15,292 nt of DNA from Pirellulales bacterium (GTDB lineage: Bacteria; Planctomycetota; Planctomycetia; Pirellulales; JALHPA01), in the NCBI GenBank assembly GCA_022842745.1, contig JALHPA010000008.1, positions 1 through 15,292 of the forward strand. Direction: 5' to 3'. The notes under the pieces were generated by a model. The model had not been told where the DNA came from. It searched no databases and saw only the letters and a list, made by a program, of their open reading frames with translations. Positions 1-6,521 of this stretch are shown piece after piece. Within the stretch, counting starts at the first letter, position 1. The number at the start of each line of letters is the position of its first letter. The position numbers and the translations under genes were made by a program.

Positions 1-279
1 CGAGACGGCATTCGCCCCGGAACTCGAGTCGTACAGAGCTGAGGCGCCGCCGGGCGAGGCTTCGGCGGCAGGTCCGACGGAAGGCAAGGGAGTGGTCGCT
101 TCTTCCACCGCGGCCAGCCGGGCGCGAAGCGCGCGCAACTCGGTCTCCTGCCGAGCCAACTGCTGTTGGATGGAGGCCAAATCGGGGGCAGGCAACGGGT
201 CGGTTGCGCGGGCTTGGGGAAGCGCGATCCCAACTGCCAGGCCCCAAGCGCAGATGACGCAGCGGGAAGCAAAGGTCAT
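1..279 (-). CDS. Porin-like outer-membrane protein, N-terminal part only (cut by window edge)
   Basis: Reading leftward from ATG at 279 gives 93 residues open to the window edge. Residues 1-26 form a signal peptide (hydrophobic core about 8-20, then P-Q-A-R-A). Residues 36-60 form a heptad-like amphipathic segment rich in Q, E, L, R and A, which predicts a short coiled coil. A low-complexity linker with A-L-Y-D (81-84) follows. The complete porin at 973-2634 has the same ingredients: signal peptide, coiled coil and an S-L-Y-D motif. I therefore infer a second porin of the phosphate-selective O/P type, anchored by its coiled coil in the periplasm and with its barrel outside the window. The start lies only 15 bases past the stop of the Cys-rich gene, so the two are probably co-transcribed. 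No clear Shine-Dalgarno is visible. The barrel itself is not seen, so another coiled-coil envelope protein remains possible. Confidence 0.65.
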   Translation of the reverse strand, partial: MTFASRCVICAWGLAVGIALPQARATDPLPAPDLASIQQQLARQETELRALRARLAAVEEATTPLPSVGPAAEASPGGASALYDSSSGANAVS

Positions 280-294
280 GGGGCAAAATATCGA

Positions 295-873
295 CTATTG
301 TCCACTCCGCTGGAACAACGAGAGCAGGGCGCGGGCCGGGTTGGGCTGGGGACGCCGGTCGTCTTTTCCCTTGGAGGCAGAGGTCATGGGGGGGGCAGGG
401 GAGGGAGGGGTGGGGAGCGGGGCCGACGAGGGATCGTGGGCTTCGTGCGGCTCGGCGGGGTCATGCCCCTGGTCGCAGGGAGCGTGCCTGGCGGCGCAGG
501 CGTCGCAGACGTGTTCGACGACCCATTTGTAGTGGGGGACTTTTTTCACCACTTCGTGCTTGTAGAGCTTGTTCTTGGTGTGAACCTCGGCCCAGCAGGG
601 GGGGTCGCAGTGTTGTTCGTACTTTACGCCGTGGGGTTCTTTGCAGTCCGGCTTGCAGTGCATATGGCAATTCTGGCTGGGGCCGGGGACGCAGAAGTCC
701 TCGCACTTGCAACTGTATTCGTAGGATTTGACTTCCTTCATTTCGCAGACGCGTCGGCAGATTTTGCGTACGCAGGAGTTGCATCCGCACTCCTGGCAGC
801 AGGGAGCGCCGGCGGTGGCCGCAAAGGCCAGGGCGGTGAGCGAGACCGCGATCGCGGCAATCAGGGTCTTCAT
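295..873 (-). CDS. Small secreted cysteine- and histidine-rich protein (planctomycete type), function unknown
   Basis: This 192-residue protein has a clean signal peptide (K2, hydrophobic 4-18, small residues A-T-A near 19-21). The mature part carries 18 cysteines, at 25, 26, 29, 31, 34, 39, 43, 55, 57, 61, 69, 73, 77, 89, 93, 123, 126 and 133. They include CxxC pairs (26/29, 31/34, 123/126) and many histidines. The motif C-E-D-F-C-V-P-G-P-S (57-66) and the stretch K-K-V-P-H-Y-K-W-V-V-E (110-120) match a family I recall only from planctomycetes, but no function is established to my knowledge. The tail (about 148-192) is Pro-rich, then basic. Export plus so many cysteines suggests either a disulfide-linked envelope protein or a metal binder; the sequence does not decide between them. 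It sits between two porin genes, 99 bases after one and 15 before the other, which argues for an envelope role. The C-terminal region crosses a run of eight C in the sense strand. Confidence 0.85.
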   Translation of the reverse strand: MKTLIAAIAVSLTALAFAATAGAPCCQECGCNSCVRKICRRVCEMKEVKSYEYSCKCEDFCVPGPSQNCHMHCKPDCKEPHGVKYEQHCDPPCWAEVHTKNKLYKHEVVKKVPHYKWVVEHVCDACAARHAPCDQGHDPAEPHEAHDPSSAPLPTPPSPAPPMTSASKGKDDRRPQPNPARALLSLFQRSGQ

Positions 874-972
874 GACGGTGGATTCCAGCGCGGGGGATTG
901 TGGCTAGTGGAAAATTGAGGGCGGTGGATATGTCAGGCAGTGGCTGTTACAAGCGGTGGGCGGCGAGGTTGT

Positions 973-2634
973 TTAGAAGTCGAAGGCCACTCGCGTGCCG
1001 AAGCTGTGGACATCGCCGCTGCCGTTATTGCCAAGGTTGTTTACGAAATCGCGGTGCATCCAGTCGTAGTTGAATTGGACTTTCAGATTGGGATTGAGGA
1101 ACCAGTTGAGGCCGGCCGTGATGGCGTGCAATTCGCCTCCTTGGATTCCCGAGTCGTTGAGATCGAGAAACTGGTATCGGAGGGCGGTTTGCCAGGCGCC
1201 CCAACTTGCGCAGTTGCCGCCGGCGCGATCGCGGAGAAAGAAGAAGTTGCTGAACGGTATGACGCGGTCGAAGACGCCGGTTTTCCGGTTGTATGGCCGG
1301 CTTTCGCCGGTCAGGAAGTAATGCACTTCGGCGTAGAATCCGTCAAAAGCAACGGTTCCGAGGGGAGTTCCCGGTGGGGGCTGGAATCCGGCCACTCCGA
1401 GAGGCGAGGCCAGCGAGAAGGCGTCGTAGACCTGCGACGCAATGTATTCGGACTGGAAGCTCCACGGACCGGCGACGCCGACCAGCTCGAGCCCGACCAT
1501 TGTCTGGTCGTCGCCGATGAAGTTGCCGGTGTTGGCGAAGACAGGATTGAGCGGCGAGGGGGCGCCGCTGCGGATGTCGCCGCGGCTGCGGAAGCGGATC
1601 TGTTCTTCGTCCAGGCCCATATACCTGCCGGCAATTCCGGTGTGGAGCAAATAGCGCCCTTCGTCGGAATAGTAGGGGAGGTAGGTGACGCGGGCCACGC
1701 CCATATATTCGCCGTCACCGACGCCGCTCGAAAAGATGTTGTTCACATTCTTGAAGATGCCGGTGGACCAAGTGCCGCGCTCGTTGTAGTAGGTATTGGT
1801 GTTTTGCAGGCCGGGGCTAAAGCCGTTGTTGAATGGTCCGGTAAAGGCGTCCTGCATGAAGGAGCGCTCCATGAAATTCAGCCAGCGGCTGCTGGTGAGG
1901 TGCTCAAAGCCGAAGGCGTCCTTTTGAACTCCGGCGCGCACGTTCCCCCAGAACGGGAGGCGGTTCCATTGCACCCAGAGGTCGGTGGGAGCGGGGAAGG
2001 CGTCGGGATTGACTTGCGGCGGAATCAACGAAATCGGCGCGTCGACCGCCGCTTCGTTGATAAAGTCGTATTCGCAAGCAAAGTCGAACACATCGTACAT
2101 CGTGCCGTCGACTCGAAGCCGCCCGCGGCGGATGTTCCAGGCGTCCATGAGGGGCCCCACACCGCCGTCGCGGAGCGGAGTCTGTACCGAGGCGTCGCCG
2201 CTGTACCAGCTTGTATCCACCTGGGTGCGGCCGCCGACATGGATGCGGAAGTCCTTGTTCTTGCTCTCGGCCTCCAGCCCATGATTCCACTTCACGGTCA
2301 TGGCTTTGTCGCTGCCGACTTCGTACGGTTCGGCCGGTTTTTTCCCGTCGGCCGCCGGCTTTTCCTCGGCGGCTTTCTTTTGCTGGGCCTCCAGCTCGGC
2401 GATGCGGGCCTCCAGAGCGGCGAACCGGGACAGTGAGACCGCCGTGACGGGGGGGAGGCTTTGGACGGCCGACGCGTCGCCGGGTCCGCCGCCGACATCG
2501 TACAACGACTCGCCCGTTGCAACGGTGTGGGTGGCAACCGAGCTAACGGAGGGGAGATCGACCGGCTCGGCCGCCCATACGGCGTTACCGAGGGCCAATC
2601 CCGCCAGGCTTTGAAAAATCCATTTGCGTTTCAT
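973..2634 (-). CDS. Outer-membrane porin, phosphate-selective porin O/P type
   Basis: A 553-residue outer-membrane channel. Residues 1-22 form a signal peptide (K-R-K, hydrophobic 6-19, A-W-A-A). A linker with S-L-Y-D (43-46) and a heptad segment at 67-92 (L-E-A-R-I-A-E-L-E) follow; the latter predicts a short trimeric coiled coil. From about 110 to the end the sequence alternates aromatic and polar residues as in a beta-barrel, with H-V-G-G-R-T-Q-V-D near 132-140. It finishes in R-V-A-F-D-F, whose terminal Phe is typical of barrel-assembly signals. Length and layout fit the Porin_O_P family common in planctomycetes. The substrate cannot be read from sequence; phosphate or another anion is a family-level guess. 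I chose the ATG at 2634 because it starts directly at the signal peptide. An upstream in-frame ATG at 2769 would add 45 residues with no export signal. The gene precedes the Cys-rich gene and has a 365-base leader region rich in inverted repeats. Confidence 0.88.
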   Translation of the reverse strand: MKRKWIFQSLAGLALGNAVWAAEPVDLPSVSSVATHTVATGESLYDVGGGPGDASAVQSLPPVTAVSLSRFAALEARIAELEAQQKKAAEEKPAADGKKPAEPYEVGSDKAMTVKWNHGLEAESKNKDFRIHVGGRTQVDTSWYSGDASVQTPLRDGGVGPLMDAWNIRRGRLRVDGTMYDVFDFACEYDFINEAAVDAPISLIPPQVNPDAFPAPTDLWVQWNRLPFWGNVRAGVQKDAFGFEHLTSSRWLNFMERSFMQDAFTGPFNNGFSPGLQNTNTYYNERGTWSTGIFKNVNNIFSSGVGDGEYMGVARVTYLPYYSDEGRYLLHTGIAGRYMGLDEEQIRFRSRGDIRSGAPSPLNPVFANTGNFIGDDQTMVGLELVGVAGPWSFQSEYIASQVYDAFSLASPLGVAGFQPPPGTPLGTVAFDGFYAEVHYFLTGESRPYNRKTGVFDRVIPFSNFFFLRDRAGGNCASWGAWQTALRYQFLDLNDSGIQGGELHAITAGLNWFLNPNLKVQFNYDWMHRDFVNNLGNNGSGDVHSFGTRVAFDF

Positions 2635-2999
2635 AAGAAGAAGCTCTGTGACGCCGAGTACGGACGTCCGCCTGGAAGGAGTAGCCCATCCGGTGAAGGA
2701 CGGAAGGATGGGCAAAATGCTGGATGGCGCGGTGGTATCGCTGGGCGCGAACGTGCGACCTTCTCGCACGATATGGATAAGATTCGGACGCCGGGATTGT
2801 CCGGCTTTGGCGGGTGGACCGTGGATAACGATTGGTCGTGCCCAATCGCTGCGCGTGGTACCGCCTAGGCAGACTTTGTCGGCGCGAAGTCAGGTCGCGA
2901 CAGACATTGAGGGAATCGAATCGCCACCCGGACCCGAGGGGCGCGGACGGGGGCATGCCAAGCTACGGAAGCAGAGTCGCCCCAAACTGCCTAGACGGA
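2635..2999. other. 365-base non-coding region upstream of the porin, with inverted repeats
   Basis: No credible gene lies here. Three inverted repeats stand out: CGATTGG/CCAATCG (2829-2835 and 2842-2848, 6-base loop), CCCATCC/GGATGGG (2685-2691 and 2706-2712, 14-base loop), and the perfect 10-base palindrome CGGACGTCCG (2661-2670), which is 27 bases upstream of the porin start. None is followed by a T-run on the minus strand, so they do not look like terminators of the upstream gene. They could be operator sites or structure in the porin mRNA leader. I found no convincing -35/-10 pair and no Pho-box-like repeat. Confidence 0.5.
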
Positions 3000-4820
3000 T
3001 CAATCCCACCACCAGGTTTCGATCTGCTTGGGACCGGCCAGGGAGCGGGCACGCTCGGCTTTCAGGACGCCGTAGTCGTCTGTCTTGATTCGGTCTGGAC
3101 CGACGAACTTTAAGGGATCGGCCGAAACGCCGCCGCTGACTCCCACCAGAATGATCGTGCGGTGGACGACGCGATGGGCAATGACGGTATCGACCTGTTT
3201 GGGTGCAAACGAGAGGGCCGGCTGGTAGCCGTCGAGCGAAGTGAAATAGCGGGCGTGCCAGCCGACTTTATCTTGGACGTGCTCGGTCTTAAGGAGAGCG
3301 CCCACGATGGCCAGGTCGAACAGGTTTCGCAGTTCGGCGTAGATGGGGAACTTTTTCGCCAGATCCGCGAAGTGCTGGGTGAAACTTTGGGTGAACATTT
3401 GGTTGGCGTCGGTCGACGTGCCGGTCGGAACGCGCTCGCCGCGGAGCGTTAGAAGCTCGTTTTCGCTGAGCACTTGGACGCCTGGGCCTTTCAGCTCGAA
3501 GGCGTCTCGTTGCGGGGTGGCGGCAATGGAGTCGTAGCGGGGGGTGAACCACCACCGCAGAACGTCCATCGGCGGCGCGGGGTCGCCTGGCTTAAGGGCG
3601 ATGGAATCCAAATAGCTGCGGACACCGAGCACGCCGGGCTCGAGGCCCAGGCCCACCAACTTCATCCGATAGTCGGCTTCGACGAGGATTCTGCCTGCGC
3701 GGGTGCGGGGATCGATGCCGTAGACGTCGATATCCTGTCGGCCTAACTGGGCGCGGAGTTTTTCCAACCAGGCGCCCCGCTGCCCGGGCTTGAGGGGCGT
3801 TTTGTTGGATTCGGCGACGAAGGCGTTGGTGCGGGCGAGTCCTTCCTGGGTGGGCGTGATCGAGCAGCCGAACCGGCCGCTGTCGTCGGTCAACAGATGG
3901 CGTAGAACGACAACCAGGTCGTCGAGTTGCAGTAACGGCAGATCGGAGTCGACGCCGATGACCCGCCCTTCCTGGTCCTCGCGCCAATCGCCGGCGGGGC
4001 CGGCGAGGATGACATCGTGGTTCTCGGGATCGAGGAGGACGTACTGGATGCGCTGCAGTCCGGCCAGGAAGCGCATGTCGGAGGTGGGGGGTTGTCCCGC
4101 GGCGGCGCGCAGTTGCACTGCCCGCTCGAGCCGGGGGAGGGAGATTTTGCGGAGGGAGGACTTCTGGCGGGCGGGGGAGGGGGCCGCGAGGTCCGCGGCG
4201 CCGCCGATGGCGGCCCGGCGGAGCGCGGCCAATTTGCCGGATCGATCTTCCTTGAGCAGCGGGCGGAGGACGCCTGCGGGGTCGCAATAGACCCCCCCCT
4301 CGAAGCCGTCGAGCGTACCGAGGCCGCCGTTGTCTTCCCAGGTAGTGGGGGCAATGGTGCTGGTGATGAGATTGATCAAGGAATCGAAATCGGCCTGGGA
4401 TCCGCCGAACGCGCCGCGGGTGGACGCGGGGAGCGATTGGATTTCGCGGAGCAAGCGGTCTCGCTCGTCGTCATCGCGGACGTAACCGGCCGTGGCGACG
4501 GCCGAGCGGAGGGCGCCAGCTTCCATTTGGGCGCGAACGATTTTCGCGCGCTGGGCCGCGCGGCGCGTCCCAGGCGGCAGTTGTTCGGCGGCCGCCCAGG
4601 CGGGGGCGAATTCTCCGGCGGCAAGCTGCTGTCGACACAGGTCGTCCGGCGTTTCATCGGCCGCAACGGGGCGGAGCACGAGAACGAGGCTTACGAGCGC
4701 GAACGTCGCAAGCGGGATTGACGCTCGGGAACGTTTCCGCCGAGCGGGGGAGCTGCCGGGAATTCGCCGCGTACGGAAGGAGAAGAGTGCGGAATTGCTG
4801 GCGGGGGGAGAAATGGACAT
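3000..4820 (-). CDS. Secreted planctomycete-type protein of unknown function (possibly DUF1598 family)
   Basis: A 606-residue protein. The N-terminus has a long basic region (R18-R33), a hydrophobic core at 35-49 and P-V-A-A at 51-54, that is, an unusually long signal peptide or an N-terminal anchor. Residues 58-130 are Ala/Arg/Glu-rich helices that could be TPR-like. A segment at 154-167 (S-T-I-A-P-T-T-W-E-D-N-G-G-L) matches a motif I know from several secreted planctomycete proteins. The rest, including D-V-Y-G-I-D-P-R-T-R (365-374), a repeated hydrophobic/Gly pattern around 386-400 and a W-W-F near 423-425, resembles DUF1598; this is recalled, not searched. No catalytic motif is recognisable. 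The start is fixed by a strong GAGGAGGT six bases before ATG 4820; the longer reading from 4943 has no such signal. Upstream lie the 37-residue membrane ORF and the 4-TM gene. The sense strand carries a G8 run within codons 173-176. Confidence 0.72.
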   Translation of the reverse strand: MSISPPASNSALFSFRTRRIPGSSPARRKRSRASIPLATFALVSLVLVLRPVAADETPDDLCRQQLAAGEFAPAWAAAEQLPPGTRRAAQRAKIVRAQMEAGALRSAVATAGYVRDDDERDRLLREIQSLPASTRGAFGGSQADFDSLINLITSTIAPTTWEDNGGLGTLDGFEGGVYCDPAGVLRPLLKEDRSGKLAALRRAAIGGAADLAAPSPARQKSSLRKISLPRLERAVQLRAAAGQPPTSDMRFLAGLQRIQYVLLDPENHDVILAGPAGDWREDQEGRVIGVDSDLPLLQLDDLVVVLRHLLTDDSGRFGCSITPTQEGLARTNAFVAESNKTPLKPGQRGAWLEKLRAQLGRQDIDVYGIDPRTRAGRILVEADYRMKLVGLGLEPGVLGVRSYLDSIALKPGDPAPPMDVLRWWFTPRYDSIAATPQRDAFELKGPGVQVLSENELLTLRGERVPTGTSTDANQMFTQSFTQHFADLAKKFPIYAELRNLFDLAIVGALLKTEHVQDKVGWHARYFTSLDGYQPALSFAPKQVDTVIAHRVVHRTIILVGVSGGVSADPLKFVGPDRIKTDDYGVLKAERARSLAGPKQIETWWWD

Positions 4821-4826
4821 CGGCCG

Positions 4827-4834
4827 ACCTCCTC
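4827..4834 (-). promoter_or_regulatory. Strong Shine-Dalgarno for the 606-residue secreted protein
   Basis: On the minus strand this reads GAGGAGGT, six bases before the ATG at 4820. It is the best ribosome-binding site in the window and decides the start against the in-frame ATG at 4943. Confidence 0.8.
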
Positions 4835-4933
4835 GAATGCTTCTGGTTCCGGCAGAAACGAGATGGGTCAGCATCGCGCGCCGAACAGGGGATGTCAACA
4901 AAATCTTTCTCCGCCCAAGGCAAATGGCGGAGG

Positions 4934-5047
4934 CTAGAACCAACCCCGGACCCAGGCGTAGGCGAGCAGGCAGAGCAGGGGAAAGCCGATAAAAATCAGT
5001 CCGTAGGTAAAAATCGTCGTCCAGACGTGGCGGGGCCAGCGAGCCAT
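4934..5047 (-). CDS. 37-residue single-pass membrane protein
   Basis: ATG at 5047 to stop at 4934 gives a 37-residue protein: a basic/aromatic start (M-A-R-W-P-R-H-V-W), one hydrophobic helix at about 10-32 with G-F-P-L-L-C-L-L-A-Y, and a short W-V-R-G-W-F tail. Positive charges before the helix and Trp residues at both interfaces are what a real one-helix membrane protein shows, and chance ORFs rarely look like this. The gene sits 37 bases after the stop of the 4-TM gene and 113 bases before the 606-residue protein, on the same strand, so it fits an operon. The Shine-Dalgarno is weak. It could be a small subunit or regulator of the neighbouring 4-TM protein, but that is inference. Confidence 0.55.
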   Translation of the reverse strand: MARWPRHVWTTIFTYGLIFIGFPLLCLLAYAWVRGWF

Positions 5048-5084
5048 AAGCGGTGACAGGTTCTTTTTGGACCTAGGGCCGGGA

Positions 5085-5996
5085 CTAGCCCGCGGAGGAA
5101 CGGGAATGGCCGCCGTGAGGCGACCAGGCGGCGAATTCGATTTCGACCGAGAGGGACGCGGATGCGTCTCCCCGCCGTTTGATGTCGATCCGAGCGCCAT
5201 GAGCGAGCACTTGAACGGCCTTGGCGGCGACCTGAACGGTGATGCGCGGGGAGTGCGACGCCACTTCCAGTTCCAGCTTGGGGGGAGAGGCGAACGGGGG
5301 ACAAAAAGCGACGTGACAGACCTCCACCAGCGACCCAGGGGCGAAATCGACACGCAGAGTCCCCTGGACGGTTTCGCCGTCTGGAGTGAACTTGCGGACG
5401 TATTGCTGGCGCAGCGTCTCGCCTGACGATAAGCTCTCCACAGCCCGCGAAGCGGGAGGGACGGACGAAGGGGGGGGCGAGGGAACACGAGGGCCGCGCG
5501 CAAAGCGACGGTCGAGCCGAGCCCGCAGGGCTGGAAACCGGGGCGAGGCGATCCAGAGGATTTCTGGAACGAGGACGATCGTCCAAGCTGCCGCGACGGG
5601 GAGCAGCGACGGATAGGGGAGGGAGACGGCCGCAAGCAAAAGCGCGACGGCAACGGCGAGCCACAGATCGACGGCGCCGCGGAACCAGATAAATGCCGGG
5701 GAACGAGCGGAGGGAGGAGCGCGCAGCAGGGCATGGGCGAAGCTGGCGGAGAGGACCGCGCCGAGCGAGACCGCGAGCAGCGCGGCGACCGAGGGGGACG
5801 CGGCGAATGCGCCCGACAGGCGGCGAACCAGTAAGAACGCGGCGGCCAGCGACATGACAAACGCCACCGCGCAGGCGGCGGCCATTGCCGCACTCAAGGC
5901 CGCCGGACCGCTGGCCGGCCGCCGAAATACAAATAACGGGGGGGACGTCCGGTTCACGAGCCTCGCGGTTCGTCGACGGTCGATCCAATCAGTCAT
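5085..5996 (-). CDS. Four-helix membrane protein with soluble beta-rich C-terminal domain, function unknown
   Basis: A 303-residue protein from ATG 5996. After an Arg-rich N-terminus there are four hydrophobic segments (about 33-57, 67-91, 108-126, 131-150), then a Pro/Ser linker (165-185), then a soluble domain (about 190-290) rich in alternating V/L/I, including Q-G-T-L-R-V-D-F-A-P-G and H-V-A-F-C-P-P-F. The C-terminal pattern matches conserved hypothetical membrane proteins I recall from planctomycetes; no function is known to me. The start at 5996 is preceded by AGAGGA and a G-run. The in-frame ATG at 6119 would add 42 basic residues with no family support. Two overlapping alternative frames on the same strand (4996-5988, 4934-5893) are Arg/Pro/Ser-rich and read as shadows. 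The linker is encoded across a C8 run. It probably heads an operon with the 37-residue protein and the 606-residue secreted protein. Confidence 0.75.
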   Translation of the reverse strand: MTDWIDRRRTARLVNRTSPPLFVFRRPASGPAALSAAMAAACAVAFVMSLAAAFLLVRRLSGAFAASPSVAALLAVSLGAVLSASFAHALLRAPPSARSPAFIWFRGAVDLWLAVAVALLLAAVSLPYPSLLPVAAAWTIVLVPEILWIASPRFPALRARLDRRFARGPRVPSPPPSSVPPASRAVESLSSGETLRQQYVRKFTPDGETVQGTLRVDFAPGSLVEVCHVAFCPPFASPPKLELEVASHSPRITVQVAAKAVQVLAHGARIDIKRRGDASASLSVEIEFAAWSPHGGHSRSSAG

Positions 5997-6521
5997 CGCC
6001 CCCCAATTCCTCTTGATTCGCAAGCCACCTGGCACGGATTTGCGGCAACTCGGCGTGAATAACCGGCGCCGATTCAGGTCCCAAACAACGTCGCGCCCGC
6101 GAACCGCGTGAGCGCGCAACGCGAGCGCGTATTACTTCCATTACTAGGAACGAACGAACCCGGAGGGGAATGCACGCTGGTCGCGGCTCAAGCCGCGGCG
6201 ATCTTCCCCCACCCCTGGCCGCCGAAGACGAAAATCATTCGACGCACGGCAGCCTCGCAACGCTCAACCAATCATTCGCGGCGTTCCGGACCGCGCTGAC
6301 AAGGTCTCGACACAAAGGGCCATTGTCTGGCGGGACCGATTTTTGTCAAGCAACTGAAAGCGGACTTTTTGGACAGATCTTTTTTTGGCCGTTAGTCGAT
6401 GATTGCGCGACCGAATGCTAGCAGAGCTGCTGGAAACGCGGATGGTAAAGGAACCAACTACTTGACTCGTGGACGACGACTTCCTGCGGCGGAATTCGCA
6501 GGCGAGAAATGTACGTTCCCC
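5997..6521. other. 525-base gap without a gene
   Basis: Short open frames here lack ribosome sites and protein-like composition. The stretch contains a candidate minus-strand promoter at 6322-6349 and a tight CGCGGC-TCAA-GCCGCG hairpin (6182-6197). A 6-bp hairpin, CCTGCG/CGCAGG (6483-6488 and 6497-6502), lies 20 bases past the hydrolase stop. The last could help end hydrolase transcription but has no T-run. If the promoter is real, the mRNA for the 4-TM gene has a leader of about 320 bases. Confidence 0.45.
6322..6349 (-). promoter_or_regulatory. Candidate sigma-70 promoter for the 4-TM gene cluster
   Basis: On the minus strand, a perfect TTGACA (6349-6344) is followed after 16 bases by GACAAT (6327-6322), a 4/6 match to the -10 consensus. 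It would transcribe leftward towards the gene starting at 5996. Planctomycete promoters are poorly defined, so this is a pattern match only. Confidence 0.4.

Noticed and set aside
166..918. Plus-strand open frame opposite the Cys-rich gene
   Set aside because: The minus strand has a signal peptide and ordered cysteines; the plus translation is low-complexity Gly/Arg, then a chance hydrophobic stretch.
940..2436. Long plus-strand open frame of 498 codons opposite the porin
   Set aside because: It is antisense to a clear porin with signal peptide and barrel pattern. Its own translation is Val/Ala/Gly-rich without domains, as expected for a GC-rich shadow frame.
4996..5988. Minus-strand Arg/Pro/Ser-rich frame overlapping the 4-TM gene
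   Set aside because: Composition is that of an out-of-frame GC-rich reading. The 303-residue frame has four helices and a conserved-looking soluble domain.
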